This document shows, piece after piece, positions 1-5,566 of a DNA stretch of 7,928 bases. The first letter of the stretch is position 1; each line of letters opens with the position of its first letter. Location of the stretch: NCBI GenBank assembly GCA_019243975.1, contig JAFATL010000733.1:1-7928 (forward strand), given 5' to 3'. The stretch comes from Actinomycetota bacterium (GTDB taxonomy: Bacteria > Actinomycetota > Acidimicrobiia > Acidimicrobiales > JAFATL01). The translations under genes were made by a program, and so were the position numbers. The notes under the pieces are model-generated. The model saw only the letters and a list, made by a program, of their open reading frames with translations. It made no database searches and had not been told where the DNA came from.

Positions 1-178
1 GGATGCATTTCCAGGGGCAGATGTCGACGCAGCCTTCGCACAGGATGCATTCGGCTTGGTCGATGTGGAGGAACTGTTTGGGTTTGACCGCGCCGGTGAG
101 GTAGGAGGGGTCGACCTCGTGCAGTTCGTAGTCGGTGGCGAAGTCCGGCATCGGCGGATTCGCGTCCGTGCGGGCCAT
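1..178 (-). CDS. 4Fe-4S ferredoxin-type protein, 5' part only (runs off the left edge)
   Basis: Only the first 59 codons are in the window; the gene continues beyond base 1. The product has a polar N-terminal stretch of about 35 residues, followed by a ferredoxin cluster motif with Cys44, Cys47, Cys50 and Cys54-Pro (CxxCxxCxxxCP). Cys58 follows and could belong to a second cluster or extended motif. Such proteins carry electrons through a 4Fe-4S cluster in the cytoplasm or as part of a redox complex; the partner cannot be told from this fragment. The ATG at 178-176 was chosen because AGGGAG lies 8 nt upstream and because the homologous-looking part begins soon after. It is co-directional with the secreted-protein gene upstream but separated by 134 nt that appear to hold its own promoter. 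The family call is firm from the cysteine pattern; the exact subfamily is unknown. Confidence 0.85.
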   Translation of the reverse strand, partial: MARTDANPPMPDFATDYELHEVDPSYLTGAVKPKQFLHIDQAECILCEGCVDICPWKCI

Positions 179-257
179 GCCTACGGCTCCCTACGCTGCG
201 CCATTGCGGCCTCCGGCCATGGCTCCGCTCCGTCCGCACACATGCCTATCGCTCCCT
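176..257 (-). repeat. Imperfect direct repeat of a translation-start context, with a 20-codon upstream ORF
   Basis: On the minus strand AGGGAGCGATAGGCATG (257-241) recurs as AGGGAGCCGTAGGCATG (192-176), with 2 mismatches in 17. Each copy holds AGGGAG 8 nt before an ATG. The downstream ATG starts the ferredoxin. The upstream ATG (243-241) opens a 20-codon ORF that ends with TAG at 183-181, two nt before the ferredoxin ATG, so the ferredoxin SD lies inside the small ORF. Between the copies the DNA is purine-rich and contains further GGAGCC and GGAGGCC blocks followed by ATGGC. The repeat is directly visible; whether the small ORF is translated is unknown. Confidence 0.6.
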
Positions 258-272
258 GGGCTGCATACCGGG

Positions 273-278
273 AGTTTA
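273..278 (-). promoter_or_regulatory. Candidate -10 element (TAAACT) for the ferredoxin gene
   Basis: The minus strand reads TAAACT from 278 to 273, matching the actinobacterial TANNNT -10 pattern in a local AT-rich patch. A start about 7 nt downstream (near 266) would give a leader of about 88 nt containing the upstream small ORF. No convincing -35 hexamer is visible at the expected distance, and that position falls inside the inverted repeat at 283-307, so an activator or repressor may be involved. Confidence 0.4.
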
Positions 279-282
279 TTCG

Positions 283-307
283 GTCCTCACCGCGAAAATG
301 TGAGGAC
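283..307. promoter_or_regulatory. Perfect 8+8 bp inverted repeat with a 9-nt centre: operator or terminator hairpin
   Basis: GTCCTCAC (283-290) and GTGAGGAC (300-307) are perfectly complementary around a 9-nt AT-rich centre. The repeat begins 5 nt after the stop codon of the secreted-protein gene and lies just upstream of the candidate ferredoxin -10 element. As RNA it would form a stem-loop at the 3' end of the upstream transcript, but no U tract follows on the minus strand. As DNA its dyad symmetry and position over the expected -35 zone fit a repressor operator. Both roles are possible; the symmetry is the only direct evidence. Confidence 0.5.
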
Positions 308-312
308 GCGGG

Positions 313-1242
313 TCAATGGAGGATCGGGCCCGTGTCGACGGCCTCGAACGCCGCCCCGGGCACGCTCTTGAGCTGCGCGAGATCGTTGTCGTCCCACCGG
401 GGGTCGGCCGCACCGGTGACGTACCAGTTCGATCCGTTGTCGGCGACGATCATCCCGTAGCGCTTGAGCGCGTCGACGACCACACGGGCCTGTCCGTGGA
501 ACGCCGACGTGTCGAAATTCGCCTTGAGCCGGAGGCGTAGGCCCATCGGCGGAAGGCTCGGATCGGTCGACGAGGACGCGAAGTGCGTGGCGGGCGACAC
601 GTAGGCCTTCTGCGTGCGCGGGACGGTGACGCGCAACGCGTGGGTGATCTTCCCCGGCCGCGCGAGCCCGGGCAGGATCGGCAGGCCCGCCGCGTCGGCC
701 GACGTCCACGTGGCCGGGCGCAGGTTGTCGCCGCGAAGATCGAACACCGCGCCCGAGCCTGCGGTGGGCTGCCCGTTGTTCCAGTTGGCGTCATACAGCT
801 CGTAGAGCACGCACGCGTCCTTGTCGACCATCAGGGCGTGGCGGTCGCCGCTGGCCTGTTGGCCGCCCTCGATCGGCGTCTCCGGCCCGAACGGGTACGG
901 GCCAGGGTCGCTCTCGTCGGCGTAGTCGAACGTGGGACGGACCTTGCCGTGGCTGCCGGCCACGACGGTGTACGGGATGCCGTACGGCATCGCCTCGCCC
1001 GACGGCCCGAAGTCGGGGTGCAGCCGCGCGCTGGCCCCGTTCATGTTCCCCATCCACGCCCCGCTGTGCGCGTTCACGGGCAACCCCGACACATCGGCGT
1101 GCCACACGTTGTCCGACGGCAGCACCGGGCACCCACCTGCCCCCGGCACCGAACTGGCGCCCGCGCCGGTCGGGAGCAGGGCCAACCCGGCGGCGAGCGT
1201 CAGGGCGCCGCCGGCGCGGAGAGCGGTGCGGGCACGGCCCAT
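313..1242 (-). CDS. Conserved secreted protein of unknown function
   Basis: The 309-residue product begins with a typical Sec signal peptide: an Arg-rich start, a hydrophobic core at about residues 9-23, and an AGA cleavage site after residue 29. The mature part has just two cysteines, Cys38 near the new N-terminus and Cys144, which could form a disulfide. Distinct blocks include FDYADESDPGPYP (105-117), GDRH (132-135), a DACVLYELYDA stretch (142-152), TSADAAGLPILPGLARPG (180-197), ASSSTDPSLPPMG (222-234) and a C-terminal ADNGSNWYV region (267-275). From memory, exported proteins with these blocks occur across actinobacteria and related soil bacteria without assigned function. I see no catalytic signature I can name. 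The ATG at 1242 is preferred because an upstream in-frame ATG at 1338 would overlap hisN and hide the signal peptide. No clear SD is present; it starts 16 nt after the hisN stop, so translation may depend on the upstream gene. Confidence 0.85.
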   Translation of the reverse strand: MGRARTALRAGGALTLAAGLALLPTGAGASSVPGAGGCPVLPSDNVWHADVSGLPVNAHSGAWMGNMNGASARLHPDFGPSGEAMPYGIPYTVVAGSHGKVRPTFDYADESDPGPYPFGPETPIEGGQQASGDRHALMVDKDACVLYELYDANWNNGQPTAGSGAVFDLRGDNLRPATWTSADAAGLPILPGLARPGKITHALRVTVPRTQKAYVSPATHFASSSTDPSLPPMGLRLRLKANFDTSAFHGQARVVVDALKRYGMIVADNGSNWYVTGAADPRWDDNDLAQLKSVPGAAFEAVDTGPILH

Positions 1243-1258
1243 GTCACGAGGTGTCGTG

Positions 1259-2038
1259 CTACTTGCCCAAGACCTTGAGGACCTCGTCGTGGAGGTGGCC
1301 GTTGGTGGCGAGGGCGTGTTCGGCGGGCAGGGACGCACCGCCGTCCATCGAGGTGACGCGGCCGCCTGCTTCCTCGACGATCAGGTTGGGGGCGACGAGG
1401 TCCCAGTGGTAGCCGGGTTCGATGGCGATGTCGACGGCGCCTTCGGCCACGAGCAGCAGCGACCAGAAGTCACCGAAGCCGCGGACGCGCCAACACTGCT
1501 TCGCCAACGCTTGGTAGCGCGTGCTGAACAGCATGCGTTCCCAACCGGACGACAGCTGCGCGTCGGCGAGCGAGGTCACGCCCGACACGCGGATGCGCTC
1601 GCCGGGGTCATCTGGCGCGCCGTCGGCGGAGGCGTTGGCGATGAACGCGCCCTCGCCTTTGGCCGCGTACCAGCGACGGCCCAAGGCCGGTGCTGACACC
1701 ACGCCGACGACGCCGACGCCATCGCGTTCGGCGGCGATCAACGACGCCCACACGGGAATGCCGCGCACGTAGTTGTGGGTGCCGTCGATCGGGTCGAGCA
1801 CCCACCGAAGCCCGCTGGTGCCGGCGGCCTCGCCGAACTCTTCGCCCAGCACGCCGTCGTTGGGTCGCACGTTCGAGAGGTGGGCGCGGATGGTCTCCTC
1901 AGCGGCGCGGTCGGCGGCCGAGACCAGCGACATGTCCGGCTTGCTCTCGATCTTCAGATCGCGGTCACGGAAGCTGGCGGCGGTGATCGTGTCGGCGATG
2001 TCCGCCAGCTCGAGCGCCAGCTCCAGGTCCTCGTTCAC
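1259..2038 (-). CDS. hisN: Histidinol-phosphatase, inositol monophosphatase family
   Basis: This 259-residue cytoplasmic enzyme belongs to the Mg2+-dependent inositol monophosphatase superfamily. It most likely removes phosphate from L-histidinol phosphate, the penultimate stage of histidine synthesis. The metal-binding motifs are intact: GEEFG (65-69, Glu66), WVLDPIDGTHNY (79-90, Asp82 and Asp85) and WDLVAP (212-217, Asp213). The blocks VRGIPVWASL (91-100) and VVGVVSAPALGRRW (110-123) match the actinobacterial HisN group, such as the mycobacterial enzyme, better than generic inositol phosphatases. WDLVAPN is a small departure from the usual WDLAA. The start is a GTG at 2038-2036, supported by GGGGGGTG ending 5 nt upstream. 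It lies 25 nt after dxs and 16 nt before the secreted-protein gene, so all three are probably co-transcribed. Inositol- or other sugar-phosphate activity cannot be excluded from sequence alone. Confidence 0.92.
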   Translation of the reverse strand: MNEDLELALELADIADTITAASFRDRDLKIESKPDMSLVSAADRAAEETIRAHLSNVRPNDGVLGEEFGEAAGTSGLRWVLDPIDGTHNYVRGIPVWASLIAAERDGVGVVGVVSAPALGRRWYAAKGEGAFIANASADGAPDDPGERIRVSGVTSLADAQLSSGWERMLFSTRYQALAKQCWRVRGFGDFWSLLLVAEGAVDIAIEPGYHWDLVAPNLIVEEAGGRVTSMDGGASLPAEHALATNGHLHDEVLKVLGK

Positions 2039-2063
2039 CGATTCACCCCCCGGTGCCGGAGCG

Positions 2064-3947
2064 TCAGTCTTCGATGGGGAGGCGGCCGGCGGCGAGGGCC
2101 TTGGCCACCGAGGCGGCGATGCCGGGGCCGTCGAGGCCCAGGTCGATGTGGATCTGGGCGGGCTTGCCCTGGGGGATGAACGCCGCGGGCGTGCCCAGCA
2201 TCAGTACGGGCGGGGCGTGGCGGCCCTCGTCGAGGCCGGCCAGGGCGTCGGTGATGTGCGAGCCGGCGCCGCCGACGCGCACGCCGTCCTCGGCGGTGAC
2301 GACCAACGGGAACGTCGCCGCGTCCATGAGCATCGCCGGGTCGAGCGGGTTGACGACGCGCACGTCCCACACGCAGCACGAGATGCCGTCGCCCTCGAGG
2401 ATGTCGGCCGCCTCCTCGCACGCCTCGACCATCTTGCCGACGGCGAGGATGCAGGCGTCGGTGCCGGCGCGAACCTTGCGGGCGTTGAGGCCGGTGCCGA
2501 TCTCGTCGAGCCCGACCTGCCGGGCCGGACCCTTGGGCCAGCGGATGGCCACCGGGCCCTCGAGGTCGAGCGCCTCGGCGAACATCACCTTGAGGTCTTG
2601 CGCCGACGACGGAGCGAAGATCGTCATGCCCGGGATGCGCAGGCACAGCGCCATGTCGAGCACGCCGTGGTGCGACGGCCCGTCGTCGCCGGTGATGCCG
2701 GCCCGGTCGAGGGCGAACACCACGTGCTGCTTGTGCAGCCCGACGTCGAGATTGGCCTGATCGAACGCACGCGAGAAGAACGTCGAGTACACGGCGACGA
2801 CCGGGTGCAGCCCGCCCATCGCCATGCCGGCGGCGGCGGTGATGGCGTGCTGTTCGGCGATGCCGACGTCGAGGAACCGCTCGGGGTACTTCTTCTGCAG
2901 CGGCAGCAAACCCGTGGGCCCGGGCATGGCTGCGGTGATCGCCACCAGCTTCGGGTCCTTCTCCGCCGCCGCGAGCAGCGCCTCCGTGAACGACACGGTC
3001 CATTGGGCCGGCGGCGGTGACGACGTCTGCGCCGACGTCGACACGACCTTGAGGTCGTGCAGGTTCTGCTCCTCGTCCTCTTCGGCCGGCTTGTAGCCCT
3101 TGCCCTTCTTGGTGAGGACGTGCACGACGATCGGGCCGTCGTAGTCGGCGGCGTGGCGCAGGGCCTGCTCGATGCCCGGGATGTCGTGGCCGTCGATCGG
3201 GCCCGTGTAGCGCACGCCCAGGTTCTCGAAGAACGCCATCGGCTCGAGCAGCTCGCGGATGGCGGCCTTCACTCCCTGCAGGCTCGAGTAGGCGTACTCA
3301 CCCAGACCGGGGACACCGCGCAGGCGCTGCTCGAGCCGCGCCCTCGCCGCGACGTACGACGGGTTGAGGCGCAGTCGGCTCACACCCTCGCTCAGCCGCG
3401 AGATCGTCGGCGCGTACGACCGGCCGTTGTCGTTCAGCACGATGACGACGCGCCGGCCGCTGTGGCCGAGGTTGTTGAGGCCCTCGAACGCCATGCCGCC
3501 CGTCATCGCACCGTCGCCGACCACGGCCACGACCTTGCGGCCCCGCTCGCCGTTGCGGTCGAAGGCCGTGGCCACGCCGTGGGCGTAGCTCAGCACCGTC
3601 GACGCATGGCTGTTCTCGATCCAGTCGTGCTCGGACTCTTTGCGGTTGGGGTAGCCGGAGAGGCCGCCCGCCTGGCGCAGGCTGGAGAACAGGCTGCGCC
3701 GGCCGGTGACGAGCTTGTGCACGTAGGCCTGGTGGCCGGTGTCCCACAGGATGACGTCGCGCGGCGAGTCGAAGACTCGGTGGAGGGCGAGGGTCAGCTC
3801 GACGGCGCCCAGGTTGGACCCCAGGTGGCCGCCCGTGACCGACACGGTGTTGACGATGAAGTCACGGATCTCGGTGGCCAGCTGGCGCAGTTCATCCTGG
3901 CCCAGCGCCTTGAGGTCGGCGGGGCTGTTGACGCGTTCGAGCCACAT
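2064..3947 (-). CDS. dxs: 1-deoxy-D-xylulose-5-phosphate synthase
   Basis: This complete 627-residue thiamine-diphosphate enzyme joins pyruvate and glyceraldehyde 3-phosphate to make 1-deoxy-D-xylulose 5-phosphate. That is the entry step of the non-mevalonate (MEP) isoprenoid pathway, which feeds menaquinone, carotenoid and polyprenyl-phosphate synthesis. The family landmarks occur in order: GGHLGSNLG (39-47, His41), DTGHQAYVHKL (69-79), HAS (114-116), the cofactor motif GDGAMTGG (144-151) with its Asn at LNDNG (171-175), YTGPIDGHD (247-255), the catalytic Glu365 in GIAEQH, DRAGITGDDGPSHHG (414-428) and VAIRWPKG (466-473). Length is normal for the family. The ATG at 3947 has GGAAG 4 nt upstream. 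It is the first gene of a probable operon with hisN and the secreted-protein gene, and is divergent from the cyclase gene 66 nt away. Confidence 0.98.
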   Translation of the reverse strand: MWLERVNSPADLKALGQDELRQLATEIRDFIVNTVSVTGGHLGSNLGAVELTLALHRVFDSPRDVILWDTGHQAYVHKLVTGRRSLFSSLRQAGGLSGYPNRKESEHDWIENSHASTVLSYAHGVATAFDRNGERGRKVVAVVGDGAMTGGMAFEGLNNLGHSGRRVVIVLNDNGRSYAPTISRLSEGVSRLRLNPSYVAARARLEQRLRGVPGLGEYAYSSLQGVKAAIRELLEPMAFFENLGVRYTGPIDGHDIPGIEQALRHAADYDGPIVVHVLTKKGKGYKPAEEDEEQNLHDLKVVSTSAQTSSPPPAQWTVSFTEALLAAAEKDPKLVAITAAMPGPTGLLPLQKKYPERFLDVGIAEQHAITAAAGMAMGGLHPVVAVYSTFFSRAFDQANLDVGLHKQHVVFALDRAGITGDDGPSHHGVLDMALCLRIPGMTIFAPSSAQDLKVMFAEALDLEGPVAIRWPKGPARQVGLDEIGTGLNARKVRAGTDACILAVGKMVEACEEAADILEGDGISCCVWDVRVVNPLDPAMLMDAATFPLVVTAEDGVRVGGAGSHITDALAGLDEGRHAPPVLMLGTPAAFIPQGKPAQIHIDLGLDGPGIAASVAKALAAGRLPIED

Positions 3948-3956
3948 GTCGCTTCC

Positions 3957-3962
3957 ACGCTA
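3957..3962 (-). promoter_or_regulatory. Candidate -10 element (TAGCGT) for the dxs operon
   Basis: The minus strand reads TAGCGT from 3962 to 3957, fitting TANNNT, with 9 nt left before the dxs ATG. A normal start 6-7 nt downstream would place the 5' end only 2-3 nt before the ATG and leave the GGAAG out of the RNA. So either the dxs mRNA is nearly leaderless or a start further upstream is used. No good -35 hexamer is visible; the position where it would sit (about 3980-3985) is also where the divergent cyclase promoter would have its own. Confidence 0.4.
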
Positions 3963-4001
3963 TCCCTTGGCCACCCCCATCAGACATCGCAGGCCGGGGG
4001 G

Positions 4002-4007
4002 TAGGTT
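4002..4007 (+). promoter_or_regulatory. Candidate -10 element (TAGGTT) for the adenylate cyclase gene, likely leaderless
   Basis: TAGGTT fits TANNNT and ends 6 nt before the ATG at 4014. Transcription would then start at or next to the A of the ATG, giving a leaderless mRNA, common in actinobacteria. The G-run at 3996-4001 is too far from the ATG (12 nt) for a standard SD. No clear -35 is seen. Confidence 0.42.
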
Positions 4008-4013
4008 CACGCC

Positions 4014-4817
4014 ATGCCGACTCCCAGGGAGGCGCGCGACGCAGGGCGCAGCGCTGTGCAGGGCTTTCGCCGCTCGTTGGCCCAGCGCGCCGTCGACGCC
4101 CTCGAGAACCACGACCCCGAGCTGCTCGACAGCCTGGTCGAGGTGGGCGTGGTGCGGCGGGAGTGGGTGGAGGAGGGGAAGGGCCCGATGTCCACATCCG
4201 CTCCCCTCGAAGTGGTGGAGCGCCTCCTCGAGCGGTCGGTCGAACGCCGCCCGTCGCTGCTCTCCCGCCTCGGGCTGTCGACCATCCAGGTGTTGTCGAC
4301 GTCGAGCGAGGAAGCCAGTGACGAGGCGGGTGCTCCGGCCCGCATGGTGGTGGCGTTCACCGACCTCGAGGGGTTCACCCGGTTCACCGCCGCCCAGGGC
4401 GACGAGGCGGCCAGCCAGCTGCTCGCCGACCACCACCGGCGAGTCGGGCCGATCGTGCGCAGCCGTGGCGGTCGGGTGGTCAAGCGGCTGGGCGACGGCC
4501 TGCTGCTGACGTTCCCCGAGCCCGAGGCCGGCGTGCTGGCCTGCCTCGAGTTGGTCGCGGCGCAGCCCGATCCGCTGCGCCTGCGGGCGGGCCTGCACTA
4601 CGGCGACATCGTGACGACCCGCGACGACGTGATCGGGCACGTCGTCAACGTGGCCGCCCGGGTGGCCGAGTCGGCCAAGGGCGGCGAGGTCCTCGTGACG
4701 GTCGACGTGCGCGAGGCCGCCGCCGACTCGTTGCCGCAGGTGACGTTCGGCCGGGCTCGCCGCCGTTACTTCAAGGGCATCGACGAGGCCGTGTCGGTCT
4801 GCCCCGTCTCTCGCTGA
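4014..4817 (+). CDS. Class III adenylate cyclase, soluble, with a helical N-terminal region
   Basis: The 267-residue protein has a class III nucleotide cyclase domain at about 108-235, making cAMP from ATP as a homodimer in the cytoplasm. All six catalytic residues are visible with the spacing of mycobacterial Rv1625c: metal-binding Asp117 (in FTDLEGFT) and Asp161 (in RLGDG), adenine-selecting Lys157 and Asp205, and transition-state Asn212 and Arg216 (in VVNVAAR). Lys/Asp as the base-selecting pair points to ATP rather than GTP. Residues 1-105 are charged and look mostly helical, with no transmembrane segment and no sensor domain I recognise. They may control dimer activity, as N-terminal domains do in other actinobacterial cyclases; this is inference. 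The ATG at 4014 is preferred for a TANNNT element just upstream. It is divergent from dxs and its last 52 bp overlap the end of the convergent PAP2 gene. Confidence 0.95.
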   Translation: MPTPREARDAGRSAVQGFRRSLAQRAVDALENHDPELLDSLVEVGVVRREWVEEGKGPMSTSAPLEVVERLLERSVERRPSLLSRLGLSTIQVLSTSSEEASDEAGAPARMVVAFTDLEGFTRFTAAQGDEAASQLLADHHRRVGPIVRSRGGRVVKRLGDGLLLTFPEPEAGVLACLELVAAQPDPLRLRAGLHYGDIVTTRDDVIGHVVNVAARVAESAKGGEVLVTVDVREAAADSLPQVTFGRARRRYFKGIDEAVSVCPVSR

Positions 4818-5566
4818 CGGGCAGCCACGCGAGCACTCAGGTAGGGCGTGGCCACCCGGGCGATCGAGTAGCCGATCGTGAGCACCAGCGCGCCGCCCGC
4901 GGCGTCGAGCCAGTAGTGGTTGGCCGTGACCACGATGGCGAACAGGGTGGCGAAGGGATACAGGATCAGCAGCACGCGCAGCCACCGCTTGCGCACGCCG
5001 GGCAGCAGCACCAGCGCCGACCAGCTCGACCACGCGAAGTGCAGGCTGGGCATGGCTGCGTACTGGTTGGAGATCTTCTGCATGGTGCCGGAGTCGAACG
5101 ACCACAGGCCGCCGTACTTCTGCAGCGTGTCGACGAAGCCGTAGTGGTGCGGCGCCATCGTCTCGAGCAGGCGCGGCGGCATGAGCGGGAAGAACGCGAA
5201 GCCGATGAGGGCGAGGGCCGTGGTGATGGCGAGGGTGTTGCGCCATTGCGGGTACCGCGCCGGCATGCGCTTGAACAGCCACACCAGGGCGAAGATGGTG
5301 ACGATGAAGTGGAACGTGCCGTAGTACACGTCCCAGAACTGGATGAAGGTCTTCCAGTGCAGGAACAGGTGCTGCACGTAGCGCTCGTGGAAGCCGTGCA
5401 CGAAGCGCTCGACGGCGATGACGCGCTTGGCGTTGTGGAACGCCTGGATGTGGGCGTTGGCGTTGAGGCCGCGGTTCCGTACGAGCGTGTACACGCCGTA
5501 GAACGCGGCGATGTAGAGCAGCTCCCGCCACCACCGCAGGCGCGGCGCGGCGTCGGTGTCAGGCAA
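4766..5566 (-). CDS. PAP2-superfamily membrane phosphatase/transferase (AUR1 or inositolphosphotransferase-like)
   Basis: Read from the TTG at 5566-5564, the product has 266 residues and about six membrane segments: near 15-30, 83-99, 110-130, 180-190, 197-214 and 224-240. The active-site blocks of the PAP2_3/AUR1-like branch are present: PLMPPRLL (127-134) in place of the classical KxxxxxxRP, AAMPSLH (170-176, His176) and NHYWLDAAGG (216-225, His217 and Asp221). Members hydrolyse or transfer lipid-linked phosphate groups at the membrane's outer face; the substrate is unknown. The start is uncertain. TTG gives an 8-nt overlap with the upstream flippase-like gene, but its SD is weak. A GTG at 5611 would add 15 residues with no homologous look. 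The long in-frame extension to 5728 is discarded as it reads antisense-like low-complexity over the upstream gene. The C-terminal end (TAA at 4768-4766) overlaps the cyclase gene tail to tail. Confidence 0.88.
   Translation of the reverse strand: MPDTDAAPRLRWWRELLYIAAFYGVYTLVRNRGLNANAHIQAFHNAKRVIAVERFVHGFHERYVQHLFLHWKTFIQFWDVYYGTFHFIVTIFALVWLFKRMPARYPQWRNTLAITTALALIGFAFFPLMPPRLLETMAPHHYGFVDTLQKYGGLWSFDSGTMQKISNQYAAMPSLHFAWSSWSALVLLPGVRKRWLRVLLILYPFATLFAIVVTANHYWLDAAGGALVLTIGYSIARVATPYLSARVAARQRETGQTDTASSMPLK

Larger units (their letters stand above)
179..312. other. Intergenic region between the secreted-protein gene and the ferredoxin gene
   Basis: This is the longest gene-free stretch in the window (134 nt). 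Read on the minus strand it holds, in order, an 8+8 bp inverted repeat, a TAAACT hexamer that could be a -10, and two near-identical SD/ATG contexts flanking a 20-codon ORF. It is locally more AT-rich around 273-300 than the flanking genes. No tRNA or known riboswitch was recognised. Confidence 0.7.

Noticed and set aside
283..307. Calling the inverted repeat a definite intrinsic terminator
   Set aside because: The stem is only 8 bp with a 9-nt loop and is not followed by a U tract on the minus strand, so I kept it as an operator-or-terminator candidate.
1243..1338. Upstream ATG at 1338 for the secreted protein
   Set aside because: It would overlap the hisN 3' end by 80 nt and place 32 Ser/Thr/Pro-rich residues before a clean Sec signal peptide that starts at the ATG at 1242.
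1773..3020. A 415-residue plus-strand open frame opposite dxs and hisN
   Set aside because: It covers well-supported dxs and hisN motifs on the other strand and has a low-complexity Arg/Gly/Val/His composition with no domain signature.
3057..4004. A 315-residue plus-strand open frame opposite the first half of dxs
   Set aside because: Antisense to the thiamine-diphosphate-binding half of dxs. Composition is typical of a complementary-strand shadow.
3960..5534. A 524-residue minus-strand open frame across the cyclase and PAP2 region
   Set aside because: It is antisense to the cyclase, whose six catalytic residues are intact, and out of frame with the PAP2 gene. Its product is Arg/His/Pro/Ala-rich without any motif, as expected for shadow frames in high-GC DNA.
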